Assembly (NCBI GenBank): GCA_964452325.1
Contig: CAYVLB010000027.1
Coordinates: 1-18,389 of the forward strand
Direction of reading: 5' to 3'
Length of the DNA: 18,389 nt
Source of the DNA: JALVCQ01 sp964452325
Lineage (GTDB): Bacteria > Bacteroidota > Bacteroidia > JAADEI01 > JALVCQ01
A program made the translations under genes and the position numbers. The notes under the pieces are model-generated. The model did not search any database. It was not told the DNA's origin and saw only the letters and a list, made by a program, of their open reading frames with translations. Below, piece by piece: positions 1 to 7,077 of this stretch (positions are counted from its first letter, which is position 1; each line of letters starts with the position of its first letter).

Positions 1-583
1 GTCCCTGTTTTGAAAGGCGTTGATTGCGAGAACTCAATGCCAAGCCATCTGCATCTCGAACCGTTGGCACCGGAACAATCTCCAAACCAGGGTATTGATC
101 TGCTGCCAACCGCTCAATGATCTTCAGTTGTTGATAGTCTTTCATTCCAAAGTAGGCGCGATGGGGACGGATAATGTTAAAAAGGCGCCGCACCACCATA
201 ATCACTCCTTCAAAATGTCCCTTCCGATATTGTCCTTCCAACACCTCCGCTATCCGCCCCGGCCACCATTCCCTTTTCAGTGCCATTCCTTCGGGATACA
301 TTTCTTGGTGTGAAGGAAGCCACAACACATTTACCCCAGCACCCTCCAACAGGCGGATATCCTCGTTAAGGTCAGCCGGATAGGTAGCCAAATCATTAGG
401 ATTGTTAAATTGTGTGGGATTTAGGTAAACACTCACCACCACCGTAGGATTCTCCTCACGAGCTCGTCGAATCAAGGCAAGGTGCCCCGCGTGCAACCCT
501 CCCAACGTCGGTACAAAGCCTATTGGTTTTTCCAACTGCGGATACAGTGCGCAGTAGGCCCGACGTACTTTACAAATACGCAT
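1..583 (-). CDS. panC: pantothenate synthetase (3' part outside the window)
   Basis: PanC joins D-pantoate and beta-alanine using ATP, through a pantoyl-adenylate intermediate, in the cytoplasmic pathway to pantothenate and coenzyme A. I translated the minus strand from the ATG at 583 and obtained 194 residues of continuous frame. The nucleotide-binding PTLGGLHAGH motif (the HxGH class) lies at residues 25-34. NPTQF follows at 55-59, then a GHFEGV-like segment, YFGMKDYQQL, and a VRDADGLALSSRN segment near the window edge. All are hallmark PanC segments in the right order. The usual Met of PTMG is Leu here, a mild change. About a third of the protein, the C-terminal lid domain, is missing because the window ends. 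The start fits the family, with about 25 residues before the PT motif, and an AGGAAA sequence lies upstream. It is divergent from the glycogen-synthase-like gene, an arrangement I remember from other Bacteroidota. Confidence 0.95.
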   Translation of the reverse strand, partial: MRICKVRRAYCALYPQLEKPIGFVPTLGGLHAGHLALIRRAREENPTVVVSVYLNPTQFNNPNDLATYPADLNEDIRLLEGAGVNVLWLPSHQEMYPEGMALKREWWPGRIAEVLEGQYRKGHFEGVIMVVRRLFNIIRPHRAYFGMKDYQQLKIIERLAADQYPGLEIVPVPTVRDADGLALSSRNQRLSKQG

Positions 584-614
584 GATGACATTTCCTATCC
601 CCACATCAGGCGGG

Positions 615-622
615 CAAATATA
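615..622 (-). promoter_or_regulatory. candidate -7 box for panC
   Basis: On the minus strand these bases read TATATTTG, an exact match to the Bacteroidota -7 consensus TAnnTTTG. The box lies 31 bases upstream of the panC start, which implies a leader of about 25 bases. I see no clear TTG at the expected -33 spacing, so the call rests on the -7 box and its position. The rest of the 584-737 gap holds only a weak -7-like TTATTTTG near 654-661 for the rightward operon and no other gene. Confidence 0.4.
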
Positions 623-737
623 GAACTCTGGGATGACTTAATCTCCCGTTGCGTTATTTTGCAGTGCCAATTGAGGGGCTTTTGATATTCAAGATTGTAT
701 GACCCAATCGCTGCAGGAAACGGGAGGCACTACTCCC

Positions 738-1568
738 ATGCGTATTGCACTCATTCTTCAAGAACTGGACCCGTTTATCCAACTCACCCCCCAAGCTACC
801 ATCACTTATCGGCTCATTCAGGCGTTGGCTGACCAGGGCCATGAATTGCGGGTGTTCATGCCCCGATTTGGCCTTATTAACGAGCGTAAATTCCGACTCC
901 ACGAGGTGATCCGTCTATCTGGCGTTCATATCAACGTCATGGACGAAGACTTCCCAATGGTCATCAAGGTAGCCCCCTTACCGTTGGTCAAGCGGATGCA
1001 AGTTTACTTTGTTGATCATGAAGAGTTTTTCAAGCGCAAGTTCGTCTTCGAAGACGAACAACGACGATTCTTCCCAGACAACGCCGCACGATCTGTTTTC
1101 TACAGCAAAGGAGTATTGGCAGCACTTAAAATTTTAGGTTGGACACCAGACATTATTCATATTCAAGGATGGATGGCAGCCATCACTCCCCTCCTGATGA
1201 AGACATTTTACCGGGGCGAACCATTCGTAGAAGAGTCAAGGTCTATCCTGGAGGTGATCGACGGAAAGTGGATTACCCAACCATTGGGTAAAGACTACAT
1301 CGAGGTGTTTAGTATGGACCACATACCTAAGACATACCTTCGTCAACTGACCAATCCAACCGTTGGTGATCTTTACAAGGTAGGAAGTCAGCTATCCACA
1401 ATAACCCTATGGAACCCCCACCGAAAACGAGGCATTAAGAAGCTTCAAAAAGCCTTAGAGCAACATGCGGATCACTTTAAAGATATTCAAGCAGATCTTG
1501 ATCCAGAGCATCCGATTTCGACATATTGTTCAATCTATTCCATGCTCCTCCATCCGGAAGACGCATAA
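738..1568 (+). CDS. one-domain glycogen/starch synthase-like protein (GT5 N-terminal domain only)
   Basis: This 276-residue protein resembles the N-terminal Rossmann-like half of GT5 glycogen synthases. It belongs to a short form common in Bacteroidota and usually annotated as glycogen synthase. The recognisable segments are HELRVFMPRFGLINER (residues 35-50), LHEVIRLSG (54-62), MQVYFVD (87-93) and WTPDIIHIQGWMAA (135-148). The KTGGL sugar-nucleotide loop of true GlgA is absent at the N-terminus. The HDW-type segment reads QGW, and the whole second GT-B domain is missing. Glycogen synthesis by this protein alone is therefore doubtful. An in-frame ATG at 699 would add 13 residues, but I chose 738 because homologs begin directly with the MRIALI-type strand and GGGAGG lies about 10 bases upstream. 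It is first in the rightward operon, diverges from panC, and its stop is one base before the next start. The true role is unknown. Confidence 0.85.
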   Translation: MRIALILQELDPFIQLTPQATITYRLIQALADQGHELRVFMPRFGLINERKFRLHEVIRLSGVHINVMDEDFPMVIKVAPLPLVKRMQVYFVDHEEFFKRKFVFEDEQRRFFPDNAARSVFYSKGVLAALKILGWTPDIIHIQGWMAAITPLLMKTFYRGEPFVEESRSILEVIDGKWITQPLGKDYIEVFSMDHIPKTYLRQLTNPTVGDLYKVGSQLSTITLWNPHRKRGIKKLQKALEQHADHFKDIQADLDPEHPISTYCSIYSMLLHPEDA

Positions 1569-1569
1569 A

Positions 1570-2763
1570 GTGGGGTATGGCATTATCGGGGCTTTTTTCA
1601 TTACAACAGCATGTGAAAGCCGCTCATGGCCCAATGTATCACCGGATGGTTCGGACTCCGAGTATATCCAATCCGCTGTGATTCCGCTTCAACTGATAAC
1701 TGAAACAGATACATCCGACTTTCAAGCAACACCCATCAAAGGCGCTACGATTGGATGGTTGGAAGATGCCGAATTCGGCCATGCCCGATATGGATTCGTA
1801 TCATTCCCTCGAACCAGCAACGCCACACCTGTTATTAACGACTCCACTGCCTTTGACTCGATCACCCTCGTGCTGCGGGTTATTGGAATTGAAGGCAATG
1901 CTCCGCCAAGCCAACTTACCATCACCGTGGATGCGCTAAACGAGTCCGTTCCCTCGGATTCTGCTTTTTCCATTTTCCGAACCTGGCCGACGCACCAACG
2001 TTTGGGGCAAGTCAAAGTGAACTATGATCCCCAACGCACATATATCCATTGCCGTTTGGATGATGCCTTTGGGCGTACCCTTCTTGCTGCCTACAGCCGC
2101 CGTGATACTGCCGACAACTCCTGGATCAAACGCGTCATCAACGGTTTATCCATTGTGGCCGAAGGACCGATGACATCATCTGGAATACCCCGAGGATGGG
2201 TTGCATTGATTGATCTTTCCGGCCCCTCCGTCTTGCGCATCCACTATTCCGATTCAATGACGCTGAACTTTCCTCTGGATCACCGCACCTCATACCCCCA
2301 GTGGCAATATATTCCAGGTGAAAGTACGATCAAGAAGGTACTTACTGGACAACAGAAGGTTCCCTTGTGGATGAGTCCCGGTGCCACACGAACACATCTG
2401 ATCATCCCCTCGCTCGATTCGCTTTTACCGATGCCGCTGTCCAATATGCTGGTATCGCAAGCTTTGATCGAACTCTCCATCGACACTTCAGCCCCTCAAT
2501 ATCGAAGCATAGTACCACCCCTACTCGCAATATCCGATACCATGGGGAACTCCATTCCCACCGAAGGCATAGGATCCCTCCACCAAGGCCGATTCCAATT
2601 CAGCATATTGCGTTATTTTTATGACAGTCTCACGACCAGCCGCCCTCACCACCTTTTTATAACTTTGCCCGACTTTGAGCAAGCCATTCCGGCCCGCTTT
2701 CGCTGGGTAAACACTGGCAATGCTGGCCCGCGCTTGTTCATAAAATATCGCCAAAAGCACTAA
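1570..2763 (+). CDS. DUF4270-like lipoprotein
   Basis: The predicted product of 397 residues has a short hydrophobic N-terminus ending in ITTAC-E, which looks like a lipoprotein signal with the acylated Cys at residue 15. The mature part is rich in beta-strand patterns. It contains phrases such as IKGATIGWLEDAEFG and a C-terminal RPHHLFITLPDF / RLFIKYRQ ending, typical of the Bacteroidota DUF4270 family. I call the family from overall pattern and from position between the synthase-like gene and glmS. The function is unknown, and envelope or surface location is inferred. The start is uncertain. GTG at 1570 is one base after the upstream stop and has GGAAG nine bases before it, but gives an n-region without positive charge. 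The only in-frame ATG, at 1465, would overlap the upstream gene by 104 bases and give an unusually long 50-residue leader to the Cys. Confidence 0.72.
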   Translation: MGYGIIGAFFITTACESRSWPNVSPDGSDSEYIQSAVIPLQLITETDTSDFQATPIKGATIGWLEDAEFGHARYGFVSFPRTSNATPVINDSTAFDSITLVLRVIGIEGNAPPSQLTITVDALNESVPSDSAFSIFRTWPTHQRLGQVKVNYDPQRTYIHCRLDDAFGRTLLAAYSRRDTADNSWIKRVINGLSIVAEGPMTSSGIPRGWVALIDLSGPSVLRIHYSDSMTLNFPLDHRTSYPQWQYIPGESTIKKVLTGQQKVPLWMSPGATRTHLIIPSLDSLLPMPLSNMLVSQALIELSIDTSAPQYRSIVPPLLAISDTMGNSIPTEGIGSLHQGRFQFSILRYFYDSLTTSRPHHLFITLPDFEQAIPARFRWVNTGNAGPRLFIKYRQKH

Positions 2764-2768
2764 ACGCC

Positions 2769-3749
2769 GTGTTTGCATATGTGATTCCTCGTGCGGAGGC
2801 AGATGTTGTACAAGCCTCCGTATCCAAGGAACATTTGGTATACCGCGTAGACAAATCGGAAGAAGTTATCTTGCTATCGAAAACACCCATAACATCTCTT
2901 CACAAATATCCTGTTATTCATAATAACCATCCGTTTATCTTGGTTAGTCGGGCACTTCGTCGGGAGCCAACCTCCATTCAAGTACGCAATGCCATTATTG
3001 GGGGAGACAGTTATTTCTCGGTGATAGCAGGTCCATGTGCGGTGGAGTCAGAAGAACAGCTGGTTGCCATTGCCAACGTTCTGTCCCGATGGGGTGTTGT
3101 GTTGATGCGCGGCGGGGCATTTAAGCCACGCACTTCGCCCTACTCTTTTCAAGGATTAGGAGAAGAAGGCTTACGGATGTTTCGTGAAGTGGCTGATGCA
3201 CACGGAATGGCAGTAGTGTCCGAGTTGTTGGATTTAAGCCTGTTGGAAGTAGTGTACCCCTACGTTGACGTGATCCAAGTGGGGTCGCGCAACATGTTCA
3301 ACTATCAAATGCTGAAAGTGTTGGGACAAGTCGACAAGCCCATTCTCCTCAAGCGCGGCATGTATGCCACAGTGGAAGAATGGCTGTTGGCGGCGGAATA
3401 TATTTTATTGCATGGTAATGAACAGGTGATATTGTGTGAACGGGGAATTCGTTCATTCGATCCGTATTTTCGTAATATTCTCGACTTTAACGCCGTGGCA
3501 CTATTGCGGGAACTATCCCACTTGCCGGTTTGGGTGGATCCCAGCCAAGGCAGTGGACGTCGCGACATCATCTTGCCTCTGGCCAAAGCGGCACAAACAA
3601 TAGGTGCTCATGGGGTAATGGTGGAAATACACCCCACACCCGATGTAGCGCTTTCCGACGGGTTTCAGTCATTGACGCTTGACGAATTCGAAGTAATGAT
3701 GCAGCAACTGAAAACAACTACCTCCACGTTAGTAAAAGCACAAGACTAA
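2769..3749 (+). CDS. aroF: 3-deoxy-7-phosphoheptulonate (DAHP) synthase, type I-beta
   Basis: This enzyme condenses phosphoenolpyruvate with erythrose-4-phosphate, the first step of the shikimate pathway to aromatic amino acids. The 326-residue product has a short N-terminal region (about 1-80) in the position of the regulatory ferredoxin-like domain of the Thermotoga-type enzyme, followed by a TIM-barrel. Visible motifs are IAGPCAVES (87-94), RGGAFKPRTSPYSFQGL (114-130), SRNMFN (173-178), PILLKRGM (191-198) and ILCERGIRSF (221-230). The metal ligands of this family are Cys, His, Glu and Asp. Here Cys90, Glu286 (VEIH) and Asp297 (ALSD) are kept, but the His of DPSH is Gln260, encoded by CAA at 3546-3548. 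The start is GTG five bases after the DUF4270 gene, so translation is probably coupled. Start GTG 2781 is a less likely alternative. The symbol is by family and paralog naming varies. Confidence 0.92.
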   Translation: MFAYVIPRAEADVVQASVSKEHLVYRVDKSEEVILLSKTPITSLHKYPVIHNNHPFILVSRALRREPTSIQVRNAIIGGDSYFSVIAGPCAVESEEQLVAIANVLSRWGVVLMRGGAFKPRTSPYSFQGLGEEGLRMFREVADAHGMAVVSELLDLSLLEVVYPYVDVIQVGSRNMFNYQMLKVLGQVDKPILLKRGMYATVEEWLLAAEYILLHGNEQVILCERGIRSFDPYFRNILDFNAVALLRELSHLPVWVDPSQGSGRRDIILPLAKAAQTIGAHGVMVEIHPTPDVALSDGFQSLTLDEFEVMMQQLKTTTSTLVKAQD

Positions 3750-3767
3750 ACAACTACATGATTTGCC

Positions 3768-5606
3768 ATGTGCGGGATTATTGCTTACACAGGATATCGT
3801 AAGGCAGTGCCGGTACTTTTGAAAGGCCTTGAGCGTTTGGAATACCGAGGGTATGACAGTGCAGGAGTGGCTATATTGGAAAACGGTAAAGTAGAAGTGT
3901 CTAAAGTGAAAGGACGCATCGCAGATTTGATTGAAAAAGTCAAGCCATACGATGGACAAGCCACACTAGGGATCGGACATACCCGATGGGCTACCCACGG
4001 AGAGCCTAATGAACTCAATGCCCATCCTCATCATAGTGAAGACCGACGGATTGCGCTCGTTCATAATGGGATTATCGAAAACTACCTTACCCTAAAACAA
4101 GAGCTCCAGCGGCGGGGTCATCAATTTTACAGCGATACCGACACCGAAGTGCTTGTTCACTTAATCGAAGAGATCCAGCAACATAAAAAAGTCAGGCTGG
4201 CTGAGGCTGTTCGCCTGGCCCTAACAGAGGTAGTGGGGGCCTATGCCATTGTGGTATTTTCCGCAGACGAACCCCATACGTTGGTAGGTGCCCGAAAGGG
4301 CAGCCCATTGGTGGTAGGCATCGGTAAGAATGAGTTTTTTTTGGCGTCAGATGCTACCCCAATTGTTGAGTATACGCAGCGGGTCATCTACCTTGACGAT
4401 GAAGAAGTGGTATCTATTGAAAATGGGCACCTGGAAATCAAAACATTAAACAACGAGATTCAAGACCCTGCCATCGAAGAGCTAACCATCACCTTAGAAG
4501 CCATTGAGAAAGGGGGGTTTGATCACTTTATGCTCAAAGAGATTTACGAGCAACCGGAAGCCATCCTTCAATCAATTCGGGGTCGAGTGCGTCCCAAAGC
4601 AAACCGGGTAAAATTGAGTGGTATCTTGGCGTATAAACAGCGTATTCACCAACTCAAACGCTTGATCATTGTGGGATGCGGTACCTCGTGGCATGCCGGA
4701 TTGGTGGGCGAGTACCTTATTGAAGATTTGGCTCGGCTTCCAGTGGAGGTAGAATATGGATCCGAATTTCGATACCGCAACCCAATTATCTACTCCGATG
4801 ACATTGTAGTGGCCATTTCCCAATCCGGTGAAACTGCCGATACGCTGGCAGCGGTTAAACTCGCCCAAGAAAAAAAGGCCACGGTCTTGGGCATATGCAA
4901 TGTGGTGGGGTCATCGATTGCACGTGCAAGCCACAATGGCATCTATACGCATGCAGGCCCTGAAATTGGCGTAGCATCAACCAAAGCGTTCACCACCCAA
5001 CTATCTGCCCTTGTGATGATGGGTATCCTGATGGGACAACTTCGCCACACGCTTTCAGAAGAATATGTGCATCAGCTCCTTACAGAGCTATATCGCATTC
5101 CAGACAAAATCCGATCCATCCTTCAGTTAGACCGTCAAATAGCCCAAATCGCGCAACGATATCATCAAGCCAATAACTTCCTCTACCTTGGCCGGGGATA
5201 TAATTTTCCTGTAGCCCTCGAAGGTGCCCTCAAACTCAAAGAAATCTCTTATATCCATGCCGAGGGATATCCCGCAGCGGAAATGAAGCATGGCCCCATT
5301 GCCCTCATCGACGAGAATATGCCGGTAGTGGTCATTGCCACCAACCATCAGCAGTTCGACAAGATCGTTTCCAACGTGCAAGAGGTCAAAAGCCGCGGTG
5401 CAAAAGTTATCACGGTGATTACTAAAAATGGTAATGGATTACGCCAATTGGCCGATGACATTATTGAAATCCCATCCACATTAGAGCCGCTCAGCCCGAT
5501 GCTCTCTATCGTTCCACTCCAGCTGCTGGCTTATCACATTGCCGTACTAAGAGGGTGTGATGTAGATAAACCCCGCAATTTGGCAAAATCTGTCACCGTT
5601 GAATAA
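3768..5606 (+). CDS. glmS: glutamine--fructose-6-phosphate aminotransferase (isomerizing)
   Basis: GlmS makes glucosamine-6-phosphate from fructose-6-phosphate and glutamine, the entry to UDP-GlcNAc for peptidoglycan and lipid A. The 612-residue length is normal. The N-terminal glutaminase domain starts MCGIIAYTG, so removal of Met exposes the nucleophilic Cys. It continues with YRGYDSAG and GHTRWATHG, and an HNGIIEN segment. The C-terminal half has two SIS sugar-phosphate domains with CGTSWHAG, SQSGETADTLAA, ASTKAFTTQL and EGYPAAEMKHGPIAL. The end reads DKPRNLAKSVTVE, with the active-site Lys at 607. The start is fixed because Cys must follow Met. It lies 18 bases after the DAHP synthase gene, and there is no room for a glmS ribozyme in front of it. 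The last bases are 13 before the TlpA-like start, which indicates an operon. Confidence 0.98.
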   Translation: MCGIIAYTGYRKAVPVLLKGLERLEYRGYDSAGVAILENGKVEVSKVKGRIADLIEKVKPYDGQATLGIGHTRWATHGEPNELNAHPHHSEDRRIALVHNGIIENYLTLKQELQRRGHQFYSDTDTEVLVHLIEEIQQHKKVRLAEAVRLALTEVVGAYAIVVFSADEPHTLVGARKGSPLVVGIGKNEFFLASDATPIVEYTQRVIYLDDEEVVSIENGHLEIKTLNNEIQDPAIEELTITLEAIEKGGFDHFMLKEIYEQPEAILQSIRGRVRPKANRVKLSGILAYKQRIHQLKRLIIVGCGTSWHAGLVGEYLIEDLARLPVEVEYGSEFRYRNPIIYSDDIVVAISQSGETADTLAAVKLAQEKKATVLGICNVVGSSIARASHNGIYTHAGPEIGVASTKAFTTQLSALVMMGILMGQLRHTLSEEYVHQLLTELYRIPDKIRSILQLDRQIAQIAQRYHQANNFLYLGRGYNFPVALEGALKLKEISYIHAEGYPAAEMKHGPIALIDENMPVVVIATNHQQFDKIVSNVQEVKSRGAKVITVITKNGNGLRQLADDIIEIPSTLEPLSPMLSIVPLQLLAYHIAVLRGCDVDKPRNLAKSVTVE

Positions 5607-5619
5607 AACAATACAACCG

Positions 5620-7065
5620 ATGAAACACCTGTTCATTTTCATATTCACCTTCCAAGCAGTAAGCCTTGCCTTCGCCCAACAACAAGTCATTTTCCGCCTC
5701 AAAGATGTCCGTGATTCTGTGGCCATCTTAGCTTATCATTACGGAAGTAAAAAATTAATCTATGACTCCATTCCAATTGATGCCACAGGAAAAGCAGTTA
5801 TCACCCCAAAGGAAGGAGATCTGGTCATTCCAGGTGGCATTTACTTGTTTGCATTCCCAAAGGGGGGCTATTTAGAGTTTATCCTCACCGAGCCCCGTTT
5901 CGAGATTATCACATCCCAAGCACACCCCATCCGAGACCTTCAGGTCAAAGGGTCTCGGGAAAACAAAGCCTTTTTTGCCGACCTTCAAATTGTTCATCAA
6001 TATTCTAAGCAAATAGATTCGGTGGCAGCACAGCTCAAAAACATTACGGATGAACATCAGAAAAGCAAGTTAGAACTCGAAATCGAGGGCCTCCGCAACC
6101 AATTGGAAAATGCACGTGATAGCTTAGCCAAAGCTTACCCCGGCACCTTTTACGCCAAGATTATCCGGGCCATGCAAACGCCCGAGCCGCCCAAAGCTAC
6201 CATCGGCCCAGACGGTAATATCGATCCCAATGCTGCACTGCAATACTACCGAGAACATTATTGGGATTACGTCGACTTTGCGGATGAGCGCCTCATTCGA
6301 ACGCCCCTTTTGGAATACAAGCTCAATTACTATCTTGACCATGTGATCATACCCCATCCCGATTCGCTCATCGCAGCTATCGACCAACTTCTTTTTCGGG
6401 TATTCAGTGAAGGAAGTGAAGAAATGAAAAGATTCTTTCTCACCCTTCTTGTCAATCGTTATGCCCGCAAAGCAGAACGCTACATGGGAATGGATGAAGT
6501 GTACGTGCATTTGGTGCTAAACTATGTAGCGCTTCCTTCAGTGACATGGATCGACTCAGCCCAGCGAATCCGAATGGTCTCGCGTGCCCTCCAGATGGAA
6601 CCCTTGCTTATCGACAAACGAGGACCTAATGTTATCGTCGAGGATGCCCAAGGAACAAAACATGCACTCTATGATGTGGATGCAGACTATACGATTGTTC
6701 TATATTGGACACCAGATTGTGGACATTGTCGAAAATACGTCCCTGAACTGGCCCGTCAATTGGATACATTGGCTAACGAATCGACCTTTTCCTTCAAAGT
6801 GTTTGCCATCTATACCAAACACGATAAAGACTTATGGGTCAATTTTCTCAAAAAACACCATCTCGCCCAGCGTCCTAATTGGATTCACGTTTATAACCCT
6901 GATGACAAGGATTACGAATATAAGTTGGCTTACGATGCTTTTTCGACCCCTACCATTTACATCTTGGATCGCCATCACACCATCATCGCCAAAAAATTAG
7001 GACCTAAGCAGGTGCGTGACTTCCTCAAACGATATCATAAAGACCACGCCAAATCAGGGCCATAG
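5620..7065 (+). CDS. secreted TlpA-like thioredoxin-fold protein
   Basis: The 481-residue product has a clear signal peptide, with MKHLF and a Phe/Ile-rich core and cleavage expected after AFA at residue 19. A beta-rich N-terminal region resembles the DUF4369-type domain that precedes TlpA-like proteins in Bacteroidota. A Gln/Leu/Glu-rich stretch at about 130-172 looks like a coiled coil, followed by a helical middle segment. The C-terminal thioredoxin domain has YWTPDCGHCRKY with the redox CxxC at 367-370 and the cis-Pro segment STPTIYIL with Pro444. It likely acts as a periplasmic or envelope thiol-disulfide protein with unknown partners. I chose ATG 5620 rather than TTG 5599 because the signal peptide starts there and it avoids an overlap with glmS. 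It ends the rightward operon and converges on the AddB-like gene with 12 bases between the stops and no visible terminator. Confidence 0.88.
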   Translation: MKHLFIFIFTFQAVSLAFAQQQVIFRLKDVRDSVAILAYHYGSKKLIYDSIPIDATGKAVITPKEGDLVIPGGIYLFAFPKGGYLEFILTEPRFEIITSQAHPIRDLQVKGSRENKAFFADLQIVHQYSKQIDSVAAQLKNITDEHQKSKLELEIEGLRNQLENARDSLAKAYPGTFYAKIIRAMQTPEPPKATIGPDGNIDPNAALQYYREHYWDYVDFADERLIRTPLLEYKLNYYLDHVIIPHPDSLIAAIDQLLFRVFSEGSEEMKRFFLTLLVNRYARKAERYMGMDEVYVHLVLNYVALPSVTWIDSAQRIRMVSRALQMEPLLIDKRGPNVIVEDAQGTKHALYDVDADYTIVLYWTPDCGHCRKYVPELARQLDTLANESTFSFKVFAIYTKHDKDLWVNFLKKHHLAQRPNWIHVYNPDDKDYEYKLAYDAFSTPTIYILDRHHTIIAKKLGPKQVRDFLKRYHKDHAKSGP

Positions 7066-7077
7066 CCACTTGCTCGT

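Noticed and set aside
654..902. Minus-strand open frame across the start of the synthase-like gene
   Set aside because: It is opposite a well-supported gene, and the panC start and divergent arrangement leave no room for it.
3750..3767. Possible glmS ribozyme or leader before glmS
   Set aside because: Only 18 bases separate the genes, far too short for a glmS ribozyme.
6584..7000. Plus-strand open frame of 138 codons within the TlpA-like gene
   Set aside because: It lies in another frame of a gene with signal peptide and CxxC motif and shows no independent features.
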